In this document: piece after piece, positions 44,980 to 56,123 of the stretch
How positions within the stretch are numbered: the first letter of the stretch is position 1
Layout: the number at the start of each line of letters is the position of its first letter
Source of the DNA: CAKZML01 sp963823435
Lineage (GTDB): Bacteria; Pseudomonadota; Gammaproteobacteria; Steroidobacterales; BM003
Assembly: GCA_963823435.1 (NCBI GenBank)
Contig: CAWGLN010000004.1
Location: 34,828 to 98,827, forward strand
Length of the DNA stretch: 64,000 bases
Reading direction: 5' to 3'
The notes under the pieces: generated by a model
What the model was told of the DNA's origin: nothing
The model's input: the letters and a program-made list of their open reading frames with translations, nothing else
Databases searched by the model: none
Position numbers and translations under genes: made by a program

Positions 44980-46827
44980 TGCGGTCGACCCCGGGGCTTT
45001 GCATTGCCGGTGCGCTGACTGCCACCCTGGCTTTGACGCTGCGGCCGGCTACTGGCTTCGGGTGCTTTGGCCGGAGCGGGTGGTGGGCTCGCCTTGGGCT
45101 CGGGTCTGGACGGTGCGCTGCGTACTGCCTCACGTTGCTCAGGAACCTGCACCGGCCTGGCCTGTGATCGACTCTCATTGCTCAACCACCGGGCGGGTGT
45201 TGTCGCGACCACCCTGGTCCGGGCGCCGCGTGGCATTACCCTGGGCAGTCACCGGTCTGTTACGAGACCCTGAACTGTCACTCAGCGCGTTTGTTGTCCT
45301 GTTACCAGACCCGGAGACATCCCCCGCGCGACCCGTGACCTGGCCGGTATTGCCAACCCGTGCAAGACGTTGACGGGTGTCGCCTTCGAGACCGCTACGC
45401 ACCTGCTGCATGATCTGATTGGAACGTTGGCCTCCGGACCGGCCATTGGCGTTGGAATCGGCCGTGGGGTTTGCAGCGACAGCAGACCGGGTAACCGGTT
45501 GCTTGGTCGGTGCACGCCAGTTTCTCGCATCGTGGCTGTCGGGACGATGGCGTTGCGTATTGGCGCTGGCGTCGGTACCGGACCTGCCTCGCCGTATTGG
45601 CACGGTTCGAGTTCGGTGTTCACAGTACGCTCCTTCCAGCCCTCGCCACGGGTACTTGCTACCCTGCGAGAAACTGTTCGCGATACCGCTGTTATCCGTA
45701 ATCCTGCGCAGGGAACTGTCGCGGGCAAGAGCATTGCGATAGGAGGCGGAGATTTGCTCGCCTGAACGATTGCGATTGACGTTCGCCGTGCCCGTCTGAC
45801 CATTGCGGGTACCGTTGGTGATGACGCTTGCCCGGCTGTTCTGCGTGCCTGCGCCGGACCACCTCACCGGACGCGAGCCGGAATGGTTGCTGGCCTGCCA
45901 GCGATCGCCACCCGAGTAGCGGTCATGCTGGTTATAGGCGTGCCCGTAGGGACGCCGGTAACCCGGTCCACGGTACGGCGGGTAGTAGCGCACGTAATGG
46001 CTGCGGTAATACGGGTAGTTGTAATACGGGTGACTGTAGTAGTAGGGGTAGTGCACGTGCAGGTAATGACTGTGCCATCCGATGGTGTACGCGGTGGCCA
46101 CGCCCCAGAAAAAGCCTGAGCTGAAAGCATAACCGGCGGGATAGGGGTAGTAATACAAGGGGTAGGCGTAGGGATAGTAGTAATAAGCGGGCCTGGACTG
46201 TACGACCACTACCCTGGCCGGCTCGTAATAGGGCACGTAAATCACTTCCGGATCGGCGGGGGTGATTTCAATCACGCCCTCATCTACGACCACGTTTTGC
46301 TTCTCATCGGTTTTCAGGTTTCCGGCAGCATAGGCGCGGTCACGGAAATGTCCGATGGCCTTGACCACATCATCCTGCTGGGTCAGTACCGCGTTGCCCA
46401 GGCGCCAGGTCCAATCCAGGTCGTCATTCAGCAACTGCACGACCTCGGGGTAATTCAACAACGCAACCACCGAGTCATCCCAGTCTTCATCCGCTTCCAG
46501 GGTGGCATCGTGCGTAAGGTTGTCCAGGAAGCGCGCCGCCTCGACAATCTGCAGTGGATAGGTAGCCGCGGGCAACACAATGGCCACAAGATCGTCGGGG
46601 TACAGGGCGATGGGGCCTACAAGGTCTTCCAGTTCGCCCGGATCCAGCACCCTGGCCAGCTCGGCCTGACCCGGTTCGTCCAATATCACCTGCGGTTCCA
46701 GGGCTGCCTGGTTCGAGTCCTGGGCCTGTGCCGGCATGCCCCATGACGCCATCAGCATGAATGCTGATATGGCTGACAAGGTTGCTTTTTTACCTTTATT
46801 CTCAATGGCTTGTAATAAGTAAAACAT
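44976..46827 (-). CDS. DUF3300 protein with Tyr/Pro- and Arg/Ser-rich regions (frame break near 45177)
   Basis: The protein starts with a signal peptide (MFYLLQAIENKGKKATLSAI to MPAQAQ) and has the DUF3300 domain: DLVGPIALYPDDLVAIVLPA, DWDDSVVALLNYPEVVQLLN, PEVIYVPYYEPARVVV. A Tyr/Pro/His-rich stretch (YYYPYAYPLYYYPYPAGYAF) and a long disordered Arg/Ser/Asn/Gln-rich tail follow. The first frame ends at 45175, but removing one base near 45177 continues the tail (EQESRSQARPVQVPEQREAV) to a TAG in the repeat element at 44976. GGGAGG precedes the ATG at 46827. It is probably exported; function of DUF3300 is unknown. Further breaks within the low-complexity tail cannot be excluded. Confidence 0.78.
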
Positions 46828-47112
46828 ACTGCCTCCCGGCTTTGGCCGCAATTTCGTTCACACGGCTTTGTCCACTCTTGAGGCAACTGTAGACCCTTCT
46901 AGCTGAACATGGGCTGAATCCGGCCGGATTCCTCGTGACCAGGCGTGAGCATGAATTTTCCCGCCCTCGCGCTACCCACCGGCATCCAGATGCTGGCGCG
47001 CGGCCCTTATCGGTGGTGGCCGGATACGCCAGGAGGTTCCGGTTTCTTGCTCCGAATCCGCTTCTTTTCGATTACAATCTACCCCGTCCAGAATACACCT
47101 GAGGCCAACCAG

Positions 47113-48829
47113 ATGAATTTCCGCACGTCTATCCTGATTTTGTCCGCCCTCCTTGCCCTGCTATCCGGTTGTTCAAAACAAGCGCCGGTGGCCGCGGCCT
47201 CCCAGGCCGATCTGATTCTCACCGGCGGCGCAATCTACACCTCCGATGAGAGTCGTTCCTGGCAACAGGCCGTGGCTATCCAGGGCGACAGGATTGTTTA
47301 CGTGGGAAACAACCAGGGTGCGAATGACTATAAAGGACCCAACACGCGGGTAGTCAATCTCAAGGGCCGAATGGTGCTGCCGGGTCTGCAGGACGTGCAC
47401 ATTCACCCCATCATGGGAGGCATTGAAGCTGCTGCTTGCGACCTCAATGGCCTGACAACTGCGGATCAGTACATTGAGAAGATCAAGGCCTACGCCAAGG
47501 CCAATCCCGATTTGCCGTGGATCACGGGCGGTGGCTGGTTGATGTCGGCATTCGGCCCGGGCGCCATGCCACGCAAGGAACTGCTTGATGCCATCGTTCC
47601 CGACAGACCGGTACTGCTGAATTCCTCGGATGGACACAGCGCCTGGGCGAATAGCATGGCGCTGAAACTGGCCGGGATCACGCGCGAGACGCCCGACCCG
47701 GTAGACGGGCGTATAGATCGCGATCCAAAAACAGGGGAACTGGTGGGCAGTCTGCAGGAAGGCGCCATCAGCTTGCTGGATCACGTGCTTCCTCCAATCA
47801 CCGATCAGCAACGCCTGGACGGGCTGCGCTTTGCCATCAGGATGCTCAATGGCTATGGCATCACCGCCATACAGGACGCCAACGTGGACGATGATGCCCT
47901 GCGAACCTACCAGGCGCTGGATGAAAACGGCGAACTGACACTTAAGGTGGAAGGTTCGCAATGGTGGGAGCGTGACCAGGGCCTGGAACAGATCGCCGGC
48001 ATGATCGAACGGCGAGAGAAATACGGCAAGGGACATCTGCGCGCCAATACGGTGAAGATCATGCAGGACGGTGTGATGGAAAACTACACTGCCGTCATGC
48101 TGGAACCCTATTTGATACCCGGGGAGGTTCGCGGCATCCCCATGCTGGAACCGGAGTTTCTCAAGCAGGCGGTCACTGCCATTGATGCGGCCGGTTTCCA
48201 GGTCCATTTTCACGCCATCGGCGACGGCGCCATACGCCAGTCACTGGATGCGGTTGAAGCGGCCCGCAAGGCCAACGGCCCCGGTGATAACCGGCATCAC
48301 ATTTCGCACCTGCAGCTTATCGATCCCCAGGACATACCGCGTTTCGGTGAGCTGGATGTGATCGCCAATTTCCAGGCCCTGTGGGCCTACGCGGATGAGT
48401 ACATTACCGAACTGACCATTCCCGTTTATCGGTGAGGAACGGGCGGCAGAGATGTACCCCATCTCCAGCGTGCTGCAAAACGGAGGCATGATCGCCTTCG
48501 GCAGTGACTGGTCGGTATCCACAGCCAATCCCTATTACCAGATCGAAGTGGCGGTAACCCGTAAGGATCCGGACACAGGCAATGCCGCCGTACTGATTCC
48601 GGAGGAACGCATATTGCTGGAAGATGCCATCGCTGCCTTCACCATCAACGCCGCCTATACCAACCACCTGGATGAGCAGACCGGCTCCATCGAAGTGGGC
48701 AAGTACGCCGACCTGGTAGTGCTGGACCGGAATTTGTTCGAAATCGCTCCCGAGGTCATCTCCGCCACCCAGGTCCTGTTGACCCTGTTCGAGGGCAAGC
48801 AGGTGTACGGAGACTTGTCCGCGCTTTAG
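47113..48829 (+). CDS. YtcJ-like amidohydrolase lipoprotein (frame break near 48424)
   Basis: The first frame (MNFRTSILILSALLALLSGC) carries a lipobox LSGC, so the enzyme is a lipoprotein. The body is an Amidohydro_3 domain: RMVLPGLQDVHIHPIMGG (HxH metal site), VHFHAIGDGAIRQSLDAV, HHISHLQLIDP, and, in the second frame, MIAFGSDWSVSTANPY and GSIEVGKYADLVVLDRN. Removing the G at 48424 joins LTIPFIGEERAAEMYPIS. The total of 571 residues suits the family (for example N-substituted formamide deformylase). Substrate unknown. GAGG lies before the ATG at 47113; a GTG further up at 46945 is less likely. Confidence 0.88.
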
Positions 48830-48971
48830 CAGTGAGGCGTTGTGTCGACCGAGTAAGCGCGCGTGAATCGATGCACGCGCGCAAGGATATTTCGGCGCAG
48901 GAAGTCGAGGCCTTGGAAAGCTCTCCGCCAACCGAGTCACCCGCCTAGCTGCTCCTGGCCGGAAACGCCCA

Positions 48972-49979
48972 CTACACTTCCAAGGTCACCGGACGGGCCA
49001 CGGCCACACCACCACCATCTGGCCAAAACTGTCTGACGAAAGCCGGGATGATTCGTGTTCTGGAAGCATAATCGTTGATCTTGGATCCATCCCCTCGAAT
49101 GTGTTCAAACATCACGACATTGGCTTTGCACTGATAATAGAACTCCCAATTGTCGAGCTTGTTCTTTAATCCAAAAACCGTCCCATAAAACACAATGTAT
49201 GGGTTAATACTCTTCGCTTCGCCCCCTGTGCGTTCCGATGCGGCATTTCCGTGTCCCAGGTCACCCCTTCTGATGTTCGCTACTTTCGCCGCGCGACTAA
49301 TGAGCCTGGTCCTCTCAACTCTCGAAATTCGGTCATGCGCAATGCCATCTGCAGGATCGAACCCTTGCGGGTCGTAATCCAGGGGCTCAGCCACTCTCAA
49401 ATTATTCATTTGGGCAGCCGGCTTGTCCTTTCGCATAGCCGCAACCCTGTTTCGCATTTGGAGTTCCTTGTACCTTCGTGCCTGGTTGTTGGTTTCATCA
49501 TCGACAACTTGGGCTAGTCCATCCGGCATGTCAGCCTTGGCATTGGCGTGGTACACAGTAGGGTTTTTCGGGTCGCCCTCAACGAATACCGAGCAGCCAG
49601 TGAGTGCTGCTGTAAAAAAGATTCGGACATCGCCACCCACATCATCCGGTGTGGACAGCTTGATTTTAGTGACCCTGTTTGCCTGCCAGGGGAGGAAGAA
49701 AATAGGGAAATCCCTGTTTCGTCTTTGATCGTAGGGCACCAGGCTCAGACTGACCCTGGCCGATGTTTCCGTTTCCAGGTTGGCACTCAAAACCCGGGCG
49801 CCACCTTTGACCGAGCTGTAGGGAGTATTGCCACCTTTTACGATCAAGTCAGGAGACACAGGGCTGGTCTGTTCCGGGGAGCTTCCGATGCCACCGCCCT
49901 GTCCACCGATGGAGAGAGTCCGGGTCTGTGCAAATTTCACCGGCGACTTGAGGAACTTCTTATTGTTCCCATTTGACAT
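48972..49979 (-). CDS. Unrecognised 335-residue protein
   Basis: I do not recognise this gene. The first 60 residues are Gly/Ser-rich and probably disordered. Then come beta-rich segments (ARVSLSLVPYDQRRNRDFPI, VRIFFTAALTGCSVFVEGD with NPTVYHANA), a charged helical region (about 155-250) and a C-terminal part with IVFYGTVFGLKNKLDNWEFY and FVRQFWPDGGG. There is no signal peptide or membrane helix. GAGG precedes the ATG at 49979. It stands alone, followed by an amidohydrolase on the opposite strand. A secreted effector or toxin-like role comes to mind from the modular look, but nothing in the sequence proves it. Confidence 0.7.
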   Translation of the reverse strand: MSNGNNKKFLKSPVKFAQTRTLSIGGQGGGIGSSPEQTSPVSPDLIVKGGNTPYSSVKGGARVLSANLETETSARVSLSLVPYDQRRNRDFPIFFLPWQANRVTKIKLSTPDDVGGDVRIFFTAALTGCSVFVEGDPKNPTVYHANAKADMPDGLAQVVDDETNNQARRYKELQMRNRVAAMRKDKPAAQMNNLRVAEPLDYDPQGFDPADGIAHDRISRVERTRLISRAAKVANIRRGDLGHGNAASERTGGEAKSINPYIVFYGTVFGLKNKLDNWEFYYQCKANVVMFEHIRGDGSKINDYASRTRIIPAFVRQFWPDGGGVAVARPVTLEV

Positions 49980-50382
49980 AGGCGGCCTCGTTCCTGGTTA
50001 TTAACAATGCGACTGAACGGGTGCTAGCCCCATTTTCCGCCGTCTAAACATAGTCTAAATTGGGAATAATTGCAGAACCCATCAAATTTGAGTAACAGCG
50101 AATGTGGTGCCGGGGTCTCATCCTGTGATGGTCACTCTCCAGATAGCAAGGACACCGATTCCCGCCTTCCCGACGTGGCGCTACGATTTAGTTGCGGTTC
50201 GACCCCAATTATTCCTGACGGCATCTGGTGGTGACGCGGGTGACACCCAGATCAAAAGTTTGACCGCCCTGGCCTGAATTTTACTAGAATGGTCAGAGAT
50301 GCGACTACACCGACAGGCAGCGCTGACTCTAAAGGTTACGCCTTTGAGCATTTAGCCCATAAGACTTAACGCCAGGACACCA
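49980..50382. other. 403-bp divergent intergenic region
   Basis: This separates the unrecognised 335-residue gene and the TPR gene. It is less GC-rich near 50040-50100, as for promoters. I see no RNA gene, repeat or coding frame. Confidence 0.4.
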
Positions 50383-52314
50383 ATGCAGCACCTCATTGAG
50401 GAACTCAAACGTAGAAATGTTTTTCGCGCGTGTGCGGCCTACCTGGTAGTCGCATGGCTATTTGTGCAGATTGCCGACATTCTCCTTGATGCTTTTGGCG
50501 CCCCACCCTGGGCAATGCGGACAATCGTTGTTGCCATTGCCCTGGGCTTCCCGATTACCTTCTTTTTAGCGTGGGCATTTGAAGTCACTACCACAGGGGT
50601 AAAGCGTACCGAGGACGTCGCCCCCGGGGATTCAATCACTCACCAGACCGCTCGGAAGCTGAATTTTGCCTTGATTGGCGTCCTGGCAGTGGCGGTAGTG
50701 CTGTTTGCCATTGATAAATTTGCGTGGAGGCAATTCGAAACTAGTCCAGGGCCAGTCACCAGCGACTATACCGTAGCCGTGTTGCCGTTCCGCCTGGACA
50801 CCGATGCAGGCACACCACTGTTTGGACAATTCTCAGACGAAATCGCCCAACTGCTGCGAAGAAGTGACACGGTCAGGTTAGCATCACAGGACGCTGTCCT
50901 TGCTGTGAGCAAGAACGAAAGTCGGGAGGATACAACTGCCAGACTGGGCGTACGTTATCTTCTTGCCGGCGTAATCAGACTCGATGGTGACCGTGCCCGA
51001 CTTTCCCTATCACTTTTCGATAACGAACAGGACAGCGATATTTGGACGTCAGAATACGAAGATTTAAGTTCGCAGCAAACGAGCTACCAGGCGGCGCAGG
51101 ACCTGTTGGCCGTGATTGGCGCTCCTGCGCTGAGCATGCCACCGATAACGCCAGATGGAAAAGCCTACGAGCTATATTTGAAGGCAAGGCAACACCTGGC
51201 TATTGACCGACTTAGTGAGGAAGCGGAAGGGCTGTTGAGAGATGCAATCAGTCTGGACCCCCGTTTTGCGGGCGCCCTGGCGAGTCTTTGCAGCTTCCTG
51301 GTGGACCGGTACGGAGTCAGCAGTGCTCCGGAGGATTTCGAGGAGGCCGAGCGCCTGTGCTATCGCGCATGGAGGATCGATCCGCACTCGGTAGAGGTGC
51401 AACACGCGATGGGCGATTTGTATTTTGCGTCCGGGCAGTTGGAGAAAGCACGTGAATCGTATGCTGCGGCCCTGGCCGTTAATCCCGGTGATTTTCGGAC
51501 CCAGGTAGCCTTGGCAGAAACATACCATGAAGATAATCCCGAGCTTGCCGAAAATCAGCTTAAGAAGATTATTCAACAACAACCTGGCAGTCCTTCTGCC
51601 TACGAGAGTTTGCAGTACCTGTATTTCAAACAGGGCCGATACGCGGAGGCGGTAGAACAACAGAGGTGGGCTGTGCGCCTGCTTCCTGACAACGAAGGGG
51701 CAAAGTTTCGTCTAAGCAGCGATCTCCTGCTTGCCGGGATGTTTGGCGAAGCGAAGGATTTATTGGTCAGCATGCTGGCGAGTAATCCCCCAAAAACCGG
51801 AGATATAGAAAACAATCTTGCAACGGTCTTGTTTTTCGAAGGGGATTACTCCGGGGCCGCCAAGCTGTATCAAGCCGCAGTTGATCGTGAACCCAGAGAC
51901 CCAACGCTCTATAGGAATCTTGGAGATGCCACCTGGCACCTGAAGGGGAAGGAGGCTGCCAGGCCAATAATGCTCACCGCAATTGAACTGGCCGAGGAAC
52001 AGCTTGGCGTCAACCCAGACGATTATTCGCTGGTGAGCACCCTGATGGTGGCATATGCCAGTATTGGCGACCTGAGCAACTTCCAGGCTAGAGAAAGACG
52101 ACTACGCGATTTGGCTGAGGAGGATCCGCAAACGCATTATGATATTGCGGTTTCAACTTCACGGCTGGGTAACCTGGAACGTTCCCAATTGCATGCAAAG
52201 ATTGCCCTTGAGTTAGGTTACCCAATTGAGCTATTGCGAGCCGATCCTGATATCGCAGCTTCAGGAGCGACATTTGAAACCCTCACCGCAGCAATAGTTT
52301 ATCCTGCAACATGA
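50383..52314 (+). CDS. Membrane-anchored TPR protein
   Basis: The 643-residue protein begins with the motif FIEELKRRNVFR-like (HLIEELKRRNVFRACAAYLV) and three hydrophobic segments (residues 14-37, 45-67, 95-115), then a TolB-like domain (TVAVLPFRLDTDAGTPLFGQ, YLLAGVIRLDGDRARLSLSL) and about seven TPR-like helical pairs (ASGQLEKARESYAAALAVNP, YFKQGRYAEAVEQQRWAVRL, FFEGDYSGAAKLYQAAVDRE). Many relatives carry an extra N-terminal winged helix or cyclase domain; this one has neither. It likely faces the periplasm and assembles partner proteins; targets are unknown. Confidence 0.85.
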   Translation: MQHLIEELKRRNVFRACAAYLVVAWLFVQIADILLDAFGAPPWAMRTIVVAIALGFPITFFLAWAFEVTTTGVKRTEDVAPGDSITHQTARKLNFALIGVLAVAVVLFAIDKFAWRQFETSPGPVTSDYTVAVLPFRLDTDAGTPLFGQFSDEIAQLLRRSDTVRLASQDAVLAVSKNESREDTTARLGVRYLLAGVIRLDGDRARLSLSLFDNEQDSDIWTSEYEDLSSQQTSYQAAQDLLAVIGAPALSMPPITPDGKAYELYLKARQHLAIDRLSEEAEGLLRDAISLDPRFAGALASLCSFLVDRYGVSSAPEDFEEAERLCYRAWRIDPHSVEVQHAMGDLYFASGQLEKARESYAAALAVNPGDFRTQVALAETYHEDNPELAENQLKKIIQQQPGSPSAYESLQYLYFKQGRYAEAVEQQRWAVRLLPDNEGAKFRLSSDLLLAGMFGEAKDLLVSMLASNPPKTGDIENNLATVLFFEGDYSGAAKLYQAAVDREPRDPTLYRNLGDATWHLKGKEAARPIMLTAIELAEEQLGVNPDDYSLVSTLMVAYASIGDLSNFQARERRLRDLAEEDPQTHYDIAVSTSRLGNLERSQLHAKIALELGYPIELLRADPDIAASGATFETLTAAIVYPAT

Positions 52315-52448
52315 ATGTCTCCGGCCCCTTTTTTTCATGCCGGCCAGGTTACCAATTGGCGATTGACCCGAAAGACCAGTAATACTGACAGCCCCGGACG
52401 GTGCTGAAGTCAGGATGCCACCAGGGCCCGAAATCATGGAGCAAATAG

Positions 52449-53240
52449 ATGCTGACTGAATGTCGCCTTTGTGGCGGAGCAGATCTTAGGTTGATCATGA
52501 CCGACGGGCGAAATCGCGACCTGAACTATTACCGCTGCGGGCGTTGCGCGCTGTGGAATTACGATATGGATTGCGGGATGGACCAGACCCAGTATACGGA
52601 AAATTATGTCAGCCCCCGGGTCACGGATTTCACCCACAACGTGCACCAGGAAAAGACCTGGGACTATCTAAAGAAGCGCCTGGGCGAGCCGGGCAAGATG
52701 ATGGATATAGGTTGTGGCAACGGTGGCCTGCTGTACCTGGCGCGTAAGGACGGATGGCAGGTGAAGGGTCTCGAGTTATCGGAAAGTGCCGCCAGGTCTA
52801 TCAAGGAAGATATTGATATCGACGTGGCGGTAGGCGATTTTCTGGAATACGAGGGCGAGGACGCAGGAGTCTACGACGTGGTGGCCCTGCGGCATGTGCT
52901 CGAGCACCTGCCCGACTCGCTGCTGGCCATGCGGCAGATTGCCCGTATGCTCAAGCCAGGCGGACTGGCCCTGCTGGAGTTCCCCAACACAGCGTCTGCT
53001 GCCTATGCCTACAAACGTTTTCTGAAAAATCGCGGGCTTAAGAACAAGAAGTACTCATCAGATTGGCGTCCCGGACACTGCAACGAATTTTGCCGACAAT
53101 CGTTCGAGTTCCTTCTCAAGGAGTCGGGGTACGAACTTCTGGAATGGCATACTTACTCCAACACCCCCCTGAAAAACCTGCTTTTCCAGTTGGTGCCGAT
53201 CGGAAACAAGGCGCGAGTCCTTATTCGCAGGATCAAGTAA
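52449..53240 (+). CDS. Class I SAM-dependent methyltransferase with zinc ribbon
   Basis: This protein of 263 residues has four cysteines in two pairs (C5/C8 and C30/C33) that suggest a zinc ribbon, followed by a Rossmann methyltransferase with SAM loop MDIGCGNGGLLYLA (86-93 for the core) and motif HVLEHLPDSL. This arrangement is common in methyltransferases acting on sugars or lipid-linked intermediates. The ATG at 52449 has GGAG upstream. No glycan cluster surrounds it, so the substrate is unknown. Confidence 0.88.
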   Translation: MLTECRLCGGADLRLIMTDGRNRDLNYYRCGRCALWNYDMDCGMDQTQYTENYVSPRVTDFTHNVHQEKTWDYLKKRLGEPGKMMDIGCGNGGLLYLARKDGWQVKGLELSESAARSIKEDIDIDVAVGDFLEYEGEDAGVYDVVALRHVLEHLPDSLLAMRQIARMLKPGGLALLEFPNTASAAYAYKRFLKNRGLKNKKYSSDWRPGHCNEFCRQSFEFLLKESGYELLEWHTYSNTPLKNLLFQLVPIGNKARVLIRRIK

Positions 53241-53412
53241 GCGGCAAACCGTGGTGAGACCTGAATGGTGCCGGTGGCGAGCATCGGCTTCTGGCCGAAA
53301 CCCGCCACTCATCTGGACACGCTCCAGACAGTAATTCAAACTGGATCGCCCAGCGCCTGCTCTTGATCCAGACAGGCCACTCGATGACTGCCGTCAACCA
53401 CGAAGGTGAACG

Positions 53413-53967
53413 ATGAGCCTGTTTGAGTACGTAACCGTGATGGTGTCGATGATCCTCGCCCTGGCGCTTGGGCGGTTATTGATGAGCGCTTCGTCGCTGG
53501 CAAAAAACCGCCACAAGGTAGTCCCGCACGCCCCTTATGTTCTGTGGTTATGCTTCCTGTTTCTTACCCTCATCAATCACTGGTGGTCGCTGTGGGACTT
53601 GCGTGACATTAGCTGGACCTACCTGTCTTTCGTTTACATACTCATTGCACCAACGCTTATTTTCTTCGGCGTAGGGCTTCTTGTCCATGAGGGCACCGGA
53701 GATGACCCCATCGATTTGCCGGTGGAGTTTGAACGGGTCAGGCCCCTGTTCCTGTTGCTGATGACGGGCTACGTCACGGCGATGTGGTTCGACGGTCCCC
53801 TGTTCGCCGGGCAGAACCCACTCGGTCTGGTCGGTATCATGCATTTGCCGTTAGTGGTCGCATACCTGGTCGCTTTACCGACCAAGGCACGCAGCATGCA
53901 ATTGGCTACGCCCATCCTGGGCCTGTCCGCGATTACCGTAATCATGGTCATTCGATTCCTGTCATGA
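53413..53967 (+). CDS. Hypothetical membrane protein (about five helices)
   Basis: The protein has 184 residues with hydrophobic segments near 8-28, 42-60, 70-92, 110-128 and 140-182. GAAGGTGA precedes the ATG. I do not recognise the family. It ends 14 bases before the CocE-type gene, which suggests co-transcription, but nothing links the functions. Confidence 0.7.
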   Translation: MSLFEYVTVMVSMILALALGRLLMSASSLAKNRHKVVPHAPYVLWLCFLFLTLINHWWSLWDLRDISWTYLSFVYILIAPTLIFFGVGLLVHEGTGDDPIDLPVEFERVRPLFLLLMTGYVTAMWFDGPLFAGQNPLGLVGIMHLPLVVAYLVALPTKARSMQLATPILGLSAITVIMVIRFLS

Positions 53968-53981
53968 GAGGAAAACACTCA

Positions 53982-56082
53982 ATGCGTCCAACGCCCGGCC
54001 ACTCGTCCAGAAACGTCGTACTGACTTGCGCGGCCCTGCTGCTAGGTTTTTCCAGCCTCTCGCTGTCCGCCGCCCAGCCCGCCTCTGCTCCGCAGTACCA
54101 GGTGGAGATGAAAGAGGCATGGATTACCCTGCCCGACGGCGTGCGCCTGGCTGCCGACCTTTACATGCCGGCAGGCGATGTCGAAAGCAAGAAATTCCCG
54201 GTCATCCTGGAGTACCTGCCCTACCGCAAGACCGAGGCGCGTGCGCGTAATTACTCGATGTATTCGTACTTTGTTGAACGCGGCTATGTGTTGGCCCGGG
54301 TGGATATTCGCGGCACCGGCAACAGCGAAGGAAAACTCATTCCCTACGAGTACTCGGATATCGAACAGGTGGACGGCGAGACCGTGATCGACTGGCTGTC
54401 CAAACAGCCCTGGTCCAACGGTAAGGTGGGCATGTTCGGTATATCCTGGGGCGGCTTTAACTCCATCCAGATGGCCGGCCGTAATCCGCCCGCACTGAAA
54501 GCGATGATCGCGATAGACGCCACCGAGGACCTGTACCAGGACGACGTGCATTACATGGATGGCATCATGCACCTGGACTCCTGGGAAATGAGCCAGGACC
54601 TGGACAATGCCCGACCCGGCGCCCCGGATTACGTGATTGACGAGGCGTATTTTCGTGACCGCTTCGACACCCAGCCCTGGATGATGACCTACAAGCGCCA
54701 GCAGCGTGACGGCCCCTTCTGGGATCGAGGCTCACTGCGTGATCGCTACGAAACGATCCGGATTCCCACCTTCCACATCGGCGGCTGGTACGACGGCTAC
54801 CGTGACAGTCTGCCGAGGATGCTGGCGAACGTGAAGGCGCCGGTCAAGGCGATGATCGGCGCATGGTCCCATGCTTTTCCTCACGACCCCTACCCCCAGC
54901 CCGGGCATGGAATGGCGTCACGAGGCGGTGCGCTGGTTCGACCAGTGGCTCAAGGGTGTAGACACCGGGATCATGGATGAGCCGCGTTTCGCCGTGTACG
55001 TGCGAAACTGGCATCCGCCCGGTCCCTACCTGGATTACGCGCCCGGCAAGTGGCGTTGGGAAGACGGCTGGCCGATCCCGCGTATCGAGCAGCGGCTAAT
55101 GTATCCGCAACCCAATCACCAACTGAGCACAAGCACACCCGCGTCCACTGTGCATGAACTGCGCTACGTCCCCGGCATCGGCTATGAAGCCGGTGGCCCG
55201 GTCATGTGGTGGGGTGATGTCGCGCACGACCAGCGCGGCACCGATGCCTTCAGCCTGGTGTATGACAGCGAACCGCTGACCGGGGACACCGAGATCCTGG
55301 GTCTGCCCCGGGCGGTGTTGAAGGTGACTGCCACCGCGACACGCGCCAACTGGTTTGTGCGTGTTTCCGATGTTGCACCTGACGGCACGGTCACCCAGGT
55401 GGCCGGCGCCGGCTTTAACGGCACCCATCGCAACTCGGCCCGGGCGCCCGAGGACCTGGTACCCGGACAGGTTTTTCCCCTGGACATCGAGATGCATTTC
55501 ACCTCCTGGGTCTTCCCCAAGGGGCACCGCATCCGCTTTGCCGTAAACAACGCCCAGTGGCCAATGCTTTGGCCGACGCCCTTTCCCATGACCACGCAAC
55601 TATTGCTGGGTGGCGAGAACGGCTCGCACCTGGTCCTTCCGGTGGTGCCACCGGGTAAGGGTACGGCACCCGCGTTTCTGCCACCCGCGGAAAGCCCGGT
55701 GCTGGCCGGTTTTGCAAGCCTGGATACCGGCAGCGCCTCGGGCTATGGCGAGATTTCCTCGGTGGACCGCAATCCCCAGACCGGCGAGGTCACCGTCACT
55801 GCAACCAATACCGGTGGTTACCGCTATCCATGGGGTACCGAGACCTACCGGGAGACCATCGAACACAAGACCTCGGACGCACACCCGGAAAACACGTCCA
55901 TGGTGGGCAGCCATCGTATGGAAGTGACGCTTGAGAATCGGGTGCTGCTATGGGAAGCAACGCTGTCCTTCACCAGTGACCTGGAGAATTTCCACTACCA
56001 CTACACACGCAAGCTCAGCGAGAACGGCAAGCCGGTAAGGGAGAAAACCTGGACCGACACGATACCCCGGGACTTCCAGTGA
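53982..56082 (+). CDS. CocE/NonD family hydrolase, exported (frame break near 54903)
   Basis: The enzyme starts with a signal peptide (VVLTCAALLLGFSSLSLSAA near residues 12-31). The alpha/beta-hydrolase core shows the nucleophile Ser155 in MFGISWGGFN, the RVDIRGTGNSEG oxyanion region and GGWYDGYRDS with a likely acid. The C-terminal X-Pro dipeptidyl-peptidase-type beta domain lies in a second frame (WRHEAVRWFDQWLKGVDTG onward). Removing one base in CCCGGG near 54903 joins them. Total 699 residues. Relatives are S15-type peptidases, cocaine esterase and acylases. GAGG lies before the ATG at 53982. Substrate unknown. Confidence 0.88.
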
Positions 56083-56123
56083 AGGTAATCCGACAGGGCT
56101 CGAATAACATCCAGCCCCGGTTG

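Noticed and set aside
50190..50205. GCGGTTCGACCCC resembling a tRNA 3' part
   Set aside because: The upstream 70 bases do not form a cloverleaf and no acceptor stem pairs.
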